A stretch of 64,000 nt of DNA, from assembly GCA_037903475.1 (NCBI GenBank), contig JBAJFG010000060.1:372001-436000 (forward strand). Direction: 5' to 3'. The notes under the pieces are model-generated. The model searched no databases and had not been told where the DNA came from. It saw nothing but the letters and a program-made list of their open reading frames with translations. The stretch is from Ancylostoma caninum (Eukaryota > Nematoda > Chromadorea > Rhabditida > Ancylostomatidae). A program made the position numbers and the translations under genes. Below are positions 10,546 to 21,614 of the stretch, in pieces (the first letter of the stretch is position 1; every line of letters begins with the position of its first letter).

Positions 10546-10991
10546 AGAGCTTTTGACGATGAGCTAGAATAATCGCACTAGACGCTGACTCTACGCCCTC
10601 GTTTTCTGCTTGTAGTAGTGTCCATGATGTCGGTTTCTGAAGGTGTCTCGTAACAGCATGCATGACTACGACGATGGCTGACGCTTGTTGCACCCGTACC
10701 GAGATGGGAAATTTCGCCGGTGTGCCCATGGCCGCTTGCACTTGACTCCTCAGGGCGGCACAGAGAATCCCTAACCATTCGATGAGCTCCTCAGCTCACA
10801 TTACTAATGCGGTGCGTACCACATAACGAAAAAAGAAATGAAATGTGAAATGCAGCCGTGAGAATCAGCATATTTCAAAATGCGCTGTCTTCATTCCGTG
10901 TTCCGCACTCAAAGACTCCATGGCATCTGTATCCGTACTTCGCCACTCCTACGCAGCCGTTTAAGTATCCTGCAATAACGATTGCGTCCTG

Positions 10992-11345
10992 CTAAGGTAC
11001 TTCCGCGGTCTTCTTGTCTAGCAACATCCAGAAGTCATCTTTCACGAAGTCACAGTAACCTCTCTGGTGGTGCGTACCTCGAGAAGAAGTGAAGGCTGTG
11101 GTAATGAAATCTGTGTAATCTGTGGTAATGATGAGGTCTCTCATGAAAAGGTCATCGAGACGCTGCATGTCAGCTATCGAGCCCCGGAAGCGTTGAGAAT
11201 TGGTTATGCCCACACCGTTCCTTATATTTTGACTGTCGTTGTAGATAATCTTAAAGCCGTGACGTATGCCTTTTGACCGTCTCGTCTCTTGCACAGCGCA
11301 CAGGTCGATTCGACGATGTTCGAGCTGTTGCCATCTCACGTTAGC
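10992..11345 (-). pseudogene. RTE-type retrotransposon, AP-like endonuclease fragment
   Basis: The reading RRIDLCAVQETRRSKG, FKIIYN...NGVGI, SQRFRGSIADMQRLDDLFM and DDFWMLLD follows the order of the exonuclease-endonuclease-phosphatase domain of RTE elements ('ID...VQET', 'NGVGI', 'DRL...M', 'DDFW..L'). It lacks the C-terminal catalytic SDH region. It is upstream of, and in the same orientation as, 10171-10545, so both are probably remains of one element from which most of the RT was lost; 10546-10990 shows no RT. Confidence 0.7.
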
Positions 11346-11576
11346 GGCCTGGCAATGTGCCGTCGTTCAATGTCGCAATGCGCTTCTTGGCTCCGTTGTG
11401 ATCCTTAACGACTCCCCTGCTTGCCCCCGATGCCACCTTTCGCTATGCATGACACTAGCATATGCTTCACACTCACCGTTCCTTGAAGGTGTGCGTCGAT
11501 TTCAGTGTACGCCGTAGCCTTTTCCCTATAACCATTTGACATTGTCATCTTGAGCCGGCCTGTCACTCGAATCCGA

Positions 11577-11665
11577 AGGCAGTGACGGGATTCAAACTCA
11601 GGACTCCGAAAGGACTGGATGCTCAAATCAGTGTCTTGAACTACGCGGTCAACTCGCCCCCTGCT
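11577..11665 (-). pseudogene. tRNA-Ser-like relic
   Basis: On the minus strand, GCGAGTTGACCGCG resembles a D-arm/A-box. An anticodon arm with TTGAGC in the loop (TGA anticodon possible) follows, then a variable-arm hairpin TCC-TTTC-GGA and a T-arm with GTTTGAATCCC (B-box). The acceptor ends do not pair well, and the anticodon stem needs a bulge. This is most likely a tRNA pseudogene or SINE head rather than a working tRNA. Confidence 0.35.
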
Positions 11666-11869
11666 GCAACAATCCACATTTTTCGAAAATGTGCTTTATA
11701 GCAGACTGCTCCAAAACGAAGGACTCTCACGAAAGAGATATTAACCTAAAAAAAACTTTAAACCTTTCTCTTATTGGCACGAAAAAAGGAAGAAGGCTGT
11801 CTATCAGAAGTCGAAATAATTGAGCAAGCGTTTTATGTACAAAAAATTATACATGATATCATGCCTTAC

Positions 11870-11989
11870 CGCTTGATATTCTGGACCTTGGCATTCTGTC
11901 GTGCAGAGGAAAGGCTGGTCCTTCATTCTGGCAATCACTTCTCGGCTGAAGTTTCTGTACTTTTCCGGATCCGCTCCTGTGCCCATATG
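11870..11989 (-). CDS. Receptor-type guanylyl cyclase ligand-binding domain, exon e
   Basis: The 120-nt exon is exactly 40 codons in phase 0/0, with acceptor CCTTCTTTCAG and donor GCG|gtaagg. It encodes HMGTGADPEKYRNFSREVIA then RMKDQPFLCTTECQGPEYQA. The 'F...VI.RM...PF.C..C' pattern is the variable-loop block with two cysteines seen just before the 'YAGQLHD' block in the family. Its neighbours supply those flanks: exon d upstream ends ...MLMITD, and exon f downstream begins ASEYAGQLHD. Both flanking introns are large (8.9 and 9.25 kb) and full of repeats. Confidence 0.9.
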
Positions 11990-12087
11990 CTGAAAGAAGG
12001 TATGTACATGTGAGCTCAGTCACATATCAAGTAAGCTACATCAACAGTCTGTAAAGCCAAGAATGGGCGTTTTTCAGCTAGAGAAAT

Positions 12088-12525
12088 TCCTAGGCTCGTA
12101 GTAAAGTGTCATGGTGGTGAGTTGAACTCCAAAACTCGCCATCACGCTTTAGGCGGTAATTTTATGCACGCTCACATACACGGGCTTTAGGATAGCAGAT
12201 CATTGTCAGCTACGTCACTGCTAGAGCACACATCTGCAAACAGAGGAGATCATCGCCTTTCTGGGAGCTGGCGACCTTCCCATGCTGCGGAAATGATGAA
12301 GAGGTGAGTGGACTCAGACTCGCCTCTCCCACTATTTCCGTTGCATGAGAAGGCGATCAGCTCCCAGCAGGGCGATGATCTCCTGTTTGCACATATGTGC
12401 TCTGGCAATGACGTGGGTGACAATGATCTGCTATCCTATACTCCGTGGATGTGAGCTGGCATGCAATCACCGCCTGTATGAGTTTTGGAGTTCGCACGGC
12501 ACTTTACTACGGTCCTAGTTTATAG
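12088..12525. mobile_element. Fold-back element with ~210-bp inverted arms
   Basis: The arms pair from the outer CGTAGTAAAGTG/CACTTTACTACG and AACTCCAAAACTC/GAGTTTTGGAGTT blocks inward through GGATAGCAGATCATTGTC, GAGATCATCGCC and TGGGAGCTG. They meet near 12305 at GAGGTGAGTGGACTCAGACTCGCCTC. Similarity is high but imperfect, so the copy is not recent. Non-coding, MITE-like; no obvious target duplication. Confidence 0.7.
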
Positions 12526-13534
12526 ACATTGGAACAACATCCAAACCAAAGCAAACCATCTCCCCACGATTGAGTGCCGGCGCATAATTGGCATCACAAT
12601 TGGGCTCGCTGCGGTTCACTGCCAGGAGGTGAACACTTCAAAAGTAGGATAAGCGCCCTACTATTCTTCCAAAATAGTATGAAAAAAATGCGACACACGC
12701 ATACGCAGAGCCATAAGCACAGACACACGCACAGACAGTTTATCGAATACCCAAGTACAAGAAAGTATGATGTTGACGTTATACTGAAATATGAAGTGAA
12801 AGGTTTGATGGAAGGGACTGAATCTCTGACATCCGGTATCGACGCACTTTTTTTTACAAAAATTTAGTCACGCTTACGCCACTTCTTTTCAAAACAACAA
12901 AATAAAGAATATTCTCACGGTCAGTCATGCGAGCACGTGCGTAAAACTACAAAAAAAATGAGAAAAGAATATGGGTACTCCTCTCAGTAGCCGTGCCTCT
13001 CAGTAGCCCAACGGCCACTATCTGATCGCTCCTTGGTTCTCGCGGAGAAAAAAGGCAAAAAGTGCAAAGAAAGTCGCGGTTTCGGCGACCACTTATTTTA
13101 GCTTACAATGCTACGATTTCTCTAGAAACAGTCTAGTTTTCAGTGCGGTGGGCGAGAAAGGGTAACCGGAAGTAATCATTGATATACGTAATTTTGATTG
13201 AGATGTTACTTTCATAGTCCTTCTTCACTGCTGCATTGGTTCGCTACGTGTGGATCACGTCCGATACGAGTTTTTCTGCTTCGACCCATTCTCACTCCTT
13301 CGATTGAGCGAATGGAAAATGTACCGACCAGCGGGTATAGGGTCGGTCAAAGGGTCTTTTGACCTTGGTAAAGTCCGAAGGATTATTCTCGTGCTCCCTT
13401 TGTCATTGTTCCAGAGTATGATGTGCTCTTGTTTATCTGTGACTCACGATGCCACGTCGAGCGTGTATCTGGTCTTCGTATTCCTTCCTCAAGTCTTTAC
13501 TGCCGCTATGGCAGTGCCACCGCTTCCAAACTTT

Positions 13535-13905
13535 CTTTCTCAGAAAGGTGTTCATCAAGGTGACATGATTCCGTCGACCCTGTCCATGCCTGCTATCCGA
13601 TAAGTTCTGTCTCGAATGAGCTGGAGGTTTTCTGATCGGCGAGATGTCGTTGTGATCAGCAACAATATGGCTGGAATGAATAAGTTCCCTAACGAACTGA
13701 GTGGAATGAGCAGGACGATTGGTCTGTAAATTATCATAAAGGAGGCACAGATGGTGACTAATCAGGGGTGTAGTAATGGAAGAGAACAATTCGATGGACT
13801 TTCCTTGCACAAGGTGAACAGCTTTTTTTACCAGGAAGGAGAGGAAGACATGATGAATGCCCTGACAGGTGAAACCAGACGAAGAAAAATGCCGCCACAA
13901 GCATG
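13535..13905 (+). pseudogene. RTE/LINE-type reverse-transcriptase fragment
   Basis: Plus-strand reading: QKGVHQGDMIPSTLS (the 'RGVRQGD..SP.LF' motif), a stop, then DVVVISNNMAGMNKFPNELS (the catalytic 'F.DD.V.IS' motif, here RRDVVVISN with the first Asp lost), GMSRTIGL, stop, KEAQMVTNQ, FDGLSLHKVNSF. Order and spacing are those of RTE-type RTs between motif B and the thumb. Several stops and substitutions: dead. Confidence 0.6.
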
Positions 13906-13959
13906 ATACGAGAAACCATGAGTCAGATCAAGGACTCAACCTACGCAAACGTCGTGGAG

Positions 13960-14420
13960 CTAGATTCTGTAATCAAATGGAGAATTTTCTCTTCTAAAAC
14001 TTATGGAGGAAGCAGTTTCCGTGATGTCTGCGAATGCTTTTGAGTGACTCCCCAAACAGGTCAGTTCCATTTCCACCATCCTTTCAAATTGCGAGATTTT
14101 CATTTCAACTCTCATGAAGGGAGCTTGTCTACAACAACGACGCTACATTCACGTAATAGAGCTCTAAGCAGTCGTTCTTTTGGCCTGTTATCGTTGCCCG
14201 AAGTCTGCTCTTGCTTGATTAATTTGAATGGGAACACTCCTATTGAAGGCACGAAAATTTGAAACATTTACCATCAAGTTCCCAAAAAATATGCAGCTTT
14301 GGAGAATTGATACTCTGAGAAGCGATAGAGCTGATCATTCTCCGTGAGCGAGAAAAGTTTGCTGATTCTTAGTCAGACAACTTCAGCAGAAGTTCTTTTT
14401 AAGTTATAATAAATCACCAT
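13960..14420 (-). repeat. Third copy of the SINE-like body, head missing
   Basis: Shared blocks with 420-880 include GCGAGATTTTCATTTC, CTCATGAAG, AATAGAGCTC, GCTGATCATTCTCC and AGTTTGCTGATTC, in the same order and spacing. The tRNA-like head seen at 1020-1085 is absent; the sequence changes at about 14400. Decayed and non-coding. Confidence 0.5.
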
Positions 14421-15031
14421 TAGCCCTAACATCAGCGAGCACTCTCCCACTCACAGAGTAGAAATGCCTGGTTTCCGCGATATGTTTCTCATCACGGAAG
14501 GGAATTTATTCTTTGAAGAAATTATAATCCTAAATAATCAGACCAGGACATTTACGCCAACCTAACGCTAGTAAAATCTATTCGGATACTTTTAGAATTT
14601 CCAATTCGAATATTATTCGTTCGTTCGAATGGTTTCTAGAGCTTCAAATATTCGGTATTCAAATATTCGAGGCCAGTTCTCAAATGTGTTTACTATACCG
14701 GAAATCGTGAAATGATGCTTCTGCTTCTTCCATGTTGTTAGGTGGATCTTTTTATTATTGGCCTAACGTTTCGACGAGAACGTCTTTGTCAAAGGCCTGA
14801 AAGTGGTGTGGAGTTCAAATTCACGTTCTTAGCCACCAAATGTTTCCTCCCTCCTGGCTAGTCCGGCATTGTTCTGGATTCACCAAAGAGAACCACTCCC
14901 AGGGGTAAGGCGAACCAACCTCTAGAATCCACCGCCTTTTTGAATGTTCGCACCGATGCAGACACTCTGCGCGAACGACTGGGTGTCACTGTGCACCATA
15001 GATGGTATATAAGTGCGATTATCGCGTCAAT

Positions 15032-15469
15032 CTACAGCTTGCATAGTGATAGGAAAGGAAGAAAGTCATTAGTGATTGACAGACATTCGTTGCGGTTGTT
15101 CATGCTCGGATTCCTTGCGGATATCCAGAGCGCTTCTAATGCCTTCCTCGCCGTGATATCCGTCTCGCAGCACAATATCGTACACATCACATCAAATTCA
15201 GAACCGTTGTGTTTTTCGTGCTTGTGTTTTCCGAGCGGAGATATTAGGCTTCCGCGACGCTTGCTAGCCAAATGTTCTTTAACGCGAATGCTGAGCATTC
15301 GGCCAGTTTCTCCGGTATATAATGCGCCACAGTTCAAACATGTAATTTGATAAATTACCCCTGCCTTCGAACAGTCTCCGGTTTTACCATGTGGACAGAC
15401 TGCAATCAGTTGATATGCACTGCTTATCGTAAAGTCTATTCCGAACCAACTGTTTCTTGATGTTATCAT
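15032..15469 (-). pseudogene. GIY-YIG endonuclease domain of PLE copy A
   Basis: 145-codon frame. A zinc-like cysteine cluster (CPHGKTGDC) leads into GVIYQITCLNCGALYTGETG, R..SIRVKEHL and later ALEALWISARNPSMNNR. These are the GVIYxI...LYxGET...R..EH signature and the catalytic-fold tail of the endonuclease that Penelope-like elements carry after the RT. It looks intact in itself but has no functional RT upstream. Confidence 0.85.
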
Positions 15470-15834
15470 TAGGAATGCTCACTAAGGTAACATCGTTGTG
15501 CAGTTGAGCTCGTACCAGACATCGTCGTATGTCTGCTGCCATTTCGTCGGAGATGAAGGGAAGACAGAGGGTAAGTTTGTCTTCGTGTGCGCTGTGCCGG
15601 GTCTCGAAGCGTCTTGATTGGAATCGACGAGCTAGTGGTGCGCGGAATATTGGAAACTAACAAGAGCGATTCCTGGCGCTCGTTCTCTCCACTGCTAACC
15701 TGCCGAGCGGTCCTGAACATGTTACCTATAACCGCGCGCTTGATAGACGTTGGATGTGCAGACGTTGCATATACCAGTATGTTCTTAGAATCGGCCTTGC
15801 GATACCACTTTACTTTCATCATGCCATTGGACAA
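15469..15834 (-). pseudogene. PLE copy A, RT thumb/linker segment
   Basis: Contains LSNGMMKVKWYRKADSKNIL and AHPTSIKRAVIGNMFRTA, the block that follows motif C in Penelope-like RTs ('.W.RK....N.......HP...K...I.N...RA'). It ends four bases before the endonuclease frame, implying a frameshift at the linker. Confidence 0.75.
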
Positions 15835-15981
15835 CTTAATCTGGGTGTTAAGGTAGGGCAGTCAGCCGTCTTTGGGGGTTTCACGTGTTAACTTGATGTG
15901 TTCCGACTGTCGATTGAGGATCTTGAAGCATTCATCCATTTCGGACTGAGTCGAAGTTACAATGCAACAGTCGTCAACATA

Positions 15982-16395
15982 TCAACAGTATAACATTGGT
16001 AAGCGCTCTAGTACCGGTTGTTCTATCTTGCTCATGAAACAAATTGCCAAAACAGGCGCAAGTCTTTGGCCCATGGCAAGACCTCGTATTTGAGAAAAGT
16101 ACTTTCCTGACCATTTAAATATTGTGCAATTCAAACATTCCCTTATTAACGTAATCGTGCGGTTTATGCTCAGCCCATACATTTGAATGCTAGCAACGTG
16201 AGTTGTTAACATTTCCGATACAGCCTGTAGAGCTTGGCTGTTTTGAACGTTGGTGTATAAGGAGATCACATCAAATGACTCCATAACACAATCGGGATCA
16301 AAACTACAAACTACCGGAAATGCCACCGCTAAAGCCGATTTGTCGCATGCGCTACCAATCTGTCCTGTTTCGACGTGTTGTGACGTGATCGTTGT
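15982..16395 (-). pseudogene. PLE copy A, RT motifs A-B
   Basis: Contains TGQIGSACDKSALAVAFPVV, ESFDVISLYTNVQNSQALQA and GKYFSQIRGLAMGQRLAPVL, ending LPMLYC before the stop that precedes YVDDC. FDV.SLYTN holds the first catalytic aspartate. The apparent N-terminus in the frame (...NDGPSAPATT) is encoded by the adjoining dispersed repeat, not by the PLE. Confidence 0.8.
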
Positions 16396-18750
16396 TGCTG
16401 GCGCGGACGGACCGTCATTTGTCATTATATGATAGAACAACCATGAATTTTACGTTACGATCATTGATCAAACCACCTCTCTACAACACGACTCCCCCCC
16501 ACTCCCCTTGCTTCCCACCGCCCCAAAGGGAAATTCCCATTGGACGCTTGACTCTCTAACTAGTTTCCGTCCTTTTCACCTCCTGCGAATGCGTCGAAAT
16601 TCCGGGGAATACGCGCTAATGTTCAAAGACATGCCTCCACATGGCCTGCGGATAGCACGCAAAGTAAATCAGACAATCGTGGCGTCGAACAGCAGGTAGG
16701 ACCCCCATCGCCGCGTACTTTTTGAGTTGGGGGAGCGGATATTTGAGCAGAACGTGTCGCTCATGCCCCAGGACGTGCTGCAGTCCGCCGTGATTCCCCA
16801 GACGTGCTGCCGTTGAATTATTCCATGTTGAATTGAGGAAAATTCACCATCTCAATGTACTGGATGCACTGAGGAAGGCCTTCGGCGCAGGTCTAAGGAC
16901 TGGAGTTGGATTTTGGTATTTAAGATACTCAAAACGTAAAATGCTCCCATAAGCAATATTTTTTTACGAATCCACAGCGGTGTTACTGCTTGGGCTGTTC
17001 CCGAGAATACCACGTCGAACATCCAGCGATCTTCGCACACATATCAGCGGGTGTGTATCATCGTAAGGGAAAATGGGGCGAATTCTGCGACCTTTGTATG
17101 CGACCGAGGACGTCTAGATCGTGAGGGGCGGGAAGACTCCTCCTCGTTTTCCCACACGATTATACACACCCCATTCCAGCAGATTTGGCTTAATGTTAGG
17201 GCGCAATTCGCGCAAAATCGAGCGTATTTCGCCTATTTTCTGGAAATTTACGTGCATTTTTTGGGGAAAATGGGGAAATATTTCGGCAAAAAATAAGGGC
17301 AGTCTGCTCGAAAGCGTACGTAATCTGCTCAAATTTTTCATCTGGACAGGTGTGAAGAAGCGGCGTCTTTTTGTGGCATCGGGGGATAGCCGCGAGCGCA
17401 CGTGGGGGAACGTCTGCCAGGGCACGTGGGGGGACGTATGGGGGTGGGCCTAATCCCACCTGCAGTCAACCCCCATGATTGCCTGAGAAAGAGCGCAAGA
17501 GGGAGACGTGGCTTATAATTAACTGTGTCGGATTGGAAAAATTCCAATGCAATGCACAAGATGATAAATTCAACACCATAAAGTGTTTAAATTTGAAGTA
17601 AGCTGTGAATTGAACTTTGAAAAAATTGACAATTCACGAGATAAAATGCTCAGCCACAGGTTTTTTGCTGATTACGAATATGACATCTATTTTGTATCAT
17701 ATCACCATTTTTGAAGTGTTTCAAGTGTAAACGGTCAGTATTACATTCTACTCACATACTTCTCAGATTTTGCAAACGGAAATTATTTGACTTCTCATCA
17801 CGAATTCGGTATCTGTTTTGTACTGCGGTGTTTTCTTTCATCAATTGAACCTCGGATCGGGAATTCGTTCAAATCTAGACTTTTGAAAATGTTGGGAAAA
17901 AATTCATAGCTACAAAAATCGAATTTTCTGATCAAAAAATTGCCTCTAAAAAGAGAAGTGGAGTGCCTACAGTTATTTCTTTTTGTCGAGTGTGCCTTAT
18001 TTGGACATCTTTGAATCTTTCATACAACATACAATGATTCTCTAATCTTTCCTTCGTCACACAAAAAATACTAGAGAAAAACCTGTGGGAGCACTTTTCT
18101 GTTGTAATTGAGTCTATTTATGAATATTACTAAATACAAATTCACCTCGCGTTTGTCGCTCTGGGATAACAGTTTCATTAGTACAGTTGGATGGCTAGTT
18201 CTAGAACATCAATGTTAACTAAACAGGAAAGGAGTGGCGATCTACCAGCACTATATCTTTAGGTGTGCCCGTAGGCATAATGTGCATGTGCGAGGCATTT
18301 CTTACGCCTCTCCAGGAGATGGATTAATAGCCGATTACTTTGAAAAAAAAACAAATGTGAAATAAAAATTCTAAGAGATATTACAAAGTAATCCTAAGTA
18401 GTGAGAAGCTAGCTATGCTTCACATGCCTAAATATTATTTTTTAACAACACTGAAAGCTCGAAAGTAAAAAGAGAGAAGGGTAGAAATGATCGAAATTGT
18501 TGAATAACATATCTGCAGAAAATTTACAAACTAACAAGAATGCAAGTTATTTCTGAAAAAAAAACAGTGCACGCCTACTAATTTAAAAATTCAAAGCGAT
18601 TCCAGTTGTGTTAGTGCAGGCAAGAAGCGCTCATTGTAAAGCAAACGAGGTGCGGGATTTAGTAAAGACGAAGGACAAGTTATGCTTGAGAACGTCTGCA
18701 TGTTGAGAGAACGATAACTCGCATACTTGAGAAAAACGAATATAACGCAT
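16396..18750. other. Intronic sequence without recognised gene
   Basis: 16395-16640 is the dispersed repeat also at 1128-1420. 17100-17480 is GC-rich with runs of G on the plus strand but no stable coding frame or tRNA. 17560-18600 is AT-rich and featureless to my eye. Confidence 0.4.
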
Positions 18751-18760
18751 CCTTCATTAT

Positions 18761-19325
18761 GTGGGAAACCGGCCAGCGCTTGCAGTGAACGAAGTGGTGA
18801 AACGGTCAAGTCTGCCCATCCGACTAGTGTTTCATTCGCCACCGAAAGATCTCCTGACCTCTATCGGCATCTACGAGAATGAATGCGGTGAGAAAAACTG
18901 TCAGTATTGTACTGAGGAGCAGAAGATTTGCATGTTACGAGGCACAGTCTATCTAATCAGACGCGAAGGTTGCGGAGAGAAATATGTGGGCGAAACAATG
19001 AGCGAAGATCAGTGTAGGCGTTCTACATCGGAACTTGACCCGGACATTGGACGTTGGAAGTTTGGTCATTTTGTGGTAGTCTCATTCTCTGAATAGCATC
19101 GTAGGGGTGAGGTTATCATTTGCTTGACGGGTTAAACTGGGTTGAGACTCAGTTATTGAAATATAGGTAAACAACTACCATTTGTCCTCAAAGTCAGAAG
19201 AATTAGTTACTACCTGCGTATTTAGTGTTGTTACTGTAAGTGTTCGTGTGATTGTGATAAGCTCGCAATTTATTTGTAAGAATAAGGTCTGACGAAGGCG
19301 TTAACCGTCGAATGCTAACACATAA
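18761..19325 (+). mobile_element. PLE fragment: GIY-YIG start and 3' end
   Basis: Plus-strand frame 18761-19096 contains IRLVFHSPPKDLLTSIGIYE, a CGEKNCQYC cysteine cluster and GTVYLIRREGCGEKYVGETM, i.e. the linker and first half of the PLE endonuclease. After GETM the similarity stops, so the catalytic Arg/Glu part is lost. Downstream at 19288-19320, CTGACGAAGGCG...CGTCGAATGCTAAC is the degraded hammerhead-like 3' motif seen after other PLEs here. Confidence 0.65.
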
Positions 19326-19613
19326 GCATATTCACGAGCTTTCACGACATCAACAAAAGAGGAAACACATCATGAAGCTCAGAGACGGAACTATTCCGAA
19401 TTCTCGGCTTTGTTCCAGTTATAGTTAAATACGCTTCCGCAGTGGCAATTCTGAAGAGATGACAAGAAAGGCTTCTGTTTCCAAAATCAGGTCAACTGTT
19501 GTGAAATAACCACATTGGTAAAACCTGATTTTGGATACCGTACTCCAGGAAGACTACGTTACGGTACAAAATGAACATTATCTTTGTTTTCGGCATGTCA
19601 TTATGAATAATCA

Positions 19614-20453
19614 TCTGTATATATAAAAGTCAAAGTTTGTATGTGTGTGTGTGTATGTATGTAATTAATAGAAATCGCGGAGGGTGAACCGATTGGGACC
19701 AAATTTTGCATGTAGGTTCTTTGGGGGCCGGCGGAGGTTATAGGCTACTTTGCACCTGGGATTATTGATTGATTTATCGATTATATCGATTTTATTGATT
19801 TTTCGTTATTTTTGCCCGAGGGTTGGTGGGGACATGTCTTCTGGGGTTTCTCAATACGCTGAATACGAATATGACATCCATTTTGCACGAAATATTGATT
19901 TATTGATTTTATCGACTTTTTCGCATTTTCGCTCGGGGACGGACAAGGACATGTCTCCTGGGGTTTCTCAATACGCTGAGTACGTATATGACATCCATTT
20001 TGCACGAAATATTGATTTATTGATTTTATCGACTTTTTCGCATTTTCGCTCGGGGACGGACAAGGACATGTCTACTGGGGTTTCTCAATACGCTGAATAC
20101 GAACGTGACAACAATTTCGCATGAAATATCGATTTATCGATTTTATTGATTTTTGGCTCTTCCGTCCAATGAAGCAGTGAAGACATCTCTCCTGGGGTTC
20201 CTCGATACGCTGAGTATGAATATGACAACTAATTTGTACGAATACATCGATTCAATGTCACCGAAATAGCTTTGCTAACTTTTCGCCCACAAGCCGATGG
20301 GAAAGGGTCACCTGAGCTTCGTTACCATGTTACCATGCTGATCACCAAAATTATGGAGATTTTAATGAATTTATCGGTGATAATAATTGGCCTCAGCAGT
20401 GTGATGTAGCCAAGGTAGTAGAACACCCGAGCGAAGCCGGGTACTGCAGCTAG
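19614..20453 (+). mobile_element. Non-autonomous Helitron with a 117-bp tandem repeat
   Basis: Classic ends: A|TCTGTATATATAAAAG at the left. At the right, hairpin-forming CCCGAGCGAAGCCGGG, seven bases, then CTAG|T. 840 bp. The interior has three head-to-tail copies of a 117-bp unit starting at 19831, 19948 and 20065 (each with GACATGTCT, GGGGTTTCTCAATACGCTGA and ATTGATTTAT), plus a decayed fourth. No protein. Unlike the other Helitron-like elements here its core is not the 60-bp minisatellite. Confidence 0.8.
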
Positions 20454-20886
20454 TAATGTATAAATAAATAAATGTCTGATAACCCTCGTGTAAAATCTCC
20501 AGGAATACTGCAAGATTTAGACCAGCTTATGCAGTTTTGATACATAGGGTAGAGTTGTGGCCACGCCCCTTTTGTTGCCTGCCAGGCGCGTACTCGTAGG
20601 TAATGGTGGCGGTCCTTTGAACCTTATTGCGGCAGCGCCAACCTCCGTGTATGTAATCGTGATAGGACTTTTCTTTTTCGGCAGTTGCTTCGGGGTCATG
20701 GGTAAACACAGAGCAGGCGTGTCGCTTAACTCATTTACTTTATGCTCCGGTATTTTGGTACAAACTCAGTACAACACTTGACTGGAATAGGTATAGTGGT
20801 TGGAGGTACTACGCTTTCGTAAATATAAAAAAAAAGACGGAATGCATTTGTAAATTCACATTTCAATATAGTTCACTATTCCTTAC

Positions 20887-21002
20887 ATCAGTTATCATCA
20901 GCATGTCAGAGAAAGCAGTTCGCGCTTCAGCATCTCGACCATCACCTGGAGTGTTCGCATCTTCCCAGATATAACGCTGCTTACCGCCGAGCTCAGGCAC
21001 AA
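20887..21002 (-). CDS. Receptor-type guanylyl cyclase ligand-binding domain, exon d
   Basis: The 116-nt exon (acceptor TTTCTTGCAG, donor GAT|gtaagg) encodes VPELGGKQRYIWEDANTPGD then GRDAEARTAFSDMLMITD. The motif 'YIWED....DGRD..AR.AF' is highly characteristic of nematode receptor guanylyl cyclase ectodomains, and it is what separates this gene from other ANF-receptor-fold proteins such as glutamate or GABA-B receptors. It leaves in phase 0. The next exon, 8.9 kb away at 11870-11989, starts in phase 0. The intron between them carries a Helitron, PLE pieces and an RT fragment. Confidence 0.9.
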
Positions 21003-21062
21003 CTGCAAGAAACAGTTCTGCATCTGCTTCCAGTAACGATTACATTCGGCAACGATACTTAC

Positions 21063-21189
21063 CGAAACCCTTCGATTTGGTGTCCGCCATGATGAATACA
21101 TACTCGTCGTTGAGATATCCGATATCCTTCAGTATCAGCACAAACGCTCTTTTGTACTGCTCGGACATGCACACAATGACAACTGAGAA
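21063..21189 (-). CDS. Receptor-type guanylyl cyclase ligand-binding domain, exon c
   Basis: The 127-nt exon has an AATTTGACAG acceptor and a TTCG|gtaagt donor. It encodes FSVVIVCMSEQYKRAFVLIL then KDIGYLNDEYVFIMADTKSK, ending GF. This is the hydrophobic strand plus 'D.GYLNDEYVFI' block that family members show as 'RI-V-C...A.D.GM.N.EYVYI'. It starts in phase 0 and ends with one base. The 60-bp intron 21003-21062 separates it from exon d, which begins with the two complementary bases. The two exons therefore fuse cleanly to ...KGF-V-VPELGG. Confidence 0.9.
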
Positions 21190-21542
21190 CTGTCAAATTA
21201 ATTTCTATACCCCCTGGCAATTTGGCTGGAAAATGAAACAACTTCACTGGATTAATTGCAGATAGGATCGCCATTACTAGTGTCTTCTCAGGTGAGAGGG
21301 ATGAGATTGCACATCAGAAGGTGAAAGGAATTTTCATTCACGAGAAATGAAGGCAGTAGTCAAGAAAATTTCGGCGGCGAAAAACCAAGTACGCTACAGG
21401 GGGCTAGCATCAAATTTGGATACAGATATAGCAAACACAAACTAAGACAGTCCTTATTATAGTTTCATTACATTCGCACATTTGTCTTGTCCAAACAATA
21501 AAAGATGAAATAGCGCGTGCTTCCTCCATACAACTCCCGCAC

Positions 21543-21614
21543 GGAATACTTCCGATTCTCTTTGAGGATGCCTTGTATTCGGATTTTCGCAGAGTAGTAC
21601 GTAAAAGTCCGTTG
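21543..21614 (-). CDS. Possible small guanylyl cyclase exon
   Basis: A 72-nt stretch between a poor AG (gcggggaag) and a possible donor TCC|gtgcgg encodes QRTFTYYSAKIRIQGILKEN then RKYS. It lies in the right order and on the right strand, and it is in phase 0 at both ends, which is what exons b and c require. The content resembles the 'TFxYxxxI' stretch expected before the next exon. Against it: the acceptor lacks a pyrimidine tract, and the open frame continues upstream to 21728. It could be a shadow ORF. Joining it gives ...DVQ-QRTF...KYS-FSVVIVC. Confidence 0.3.

Larger units (their letters stand above)
14707..16395 (-). mobile_element. Penelope-like element, copy A
   Basis: Reading the minus strand: RT motif A (MESFDVISLYTNV), motif B (IRGLAMGQRLAPVLAICFMS), motif C YVDDC at about 15965, the thumb-side VKWYRKADSKNILVYATSA, then a GIY-YIG endonuclease domain and a 3' UTR with TCGTCGAAACGTTAGGCC at about 14770-14790. 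The 5' part of the RT is missing, where a dispersed repeat begins at 16395. Motif C is preceded by an in-frame TGA (YC-stop-YVDDC; an Arg CGA is the likely ancestor), and a frame break separates RT from endonuclease, so the copy is inactive. Its last 1.45 kb is nearly identical to 42288-43745. Confidence 0.85.

Noticed and set aside
13433..13900. 155-codon minus-strand ORF
   Set aside because: Antisense shadow of the plus-strand RT fragment, which shows ordered RT motifs.
15032..15469. GIY-YIG frame as a stand-alone homing endonuclease
   Set aside because: It follows Penelope-type RT motifs in the same orientation and recurs with the same neighbours at 42611 and 56958, so it is the PLE endonuclease domain.
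15960..15985. TGA before YVDDC as a selenocysteine or recoded codon
   Set aside because: No SECIS-like structure seen, and frames are broken elsewhere in the copy. CGA-to-TGA mutation is simpler; trans-mobilisation explains the shared stop.
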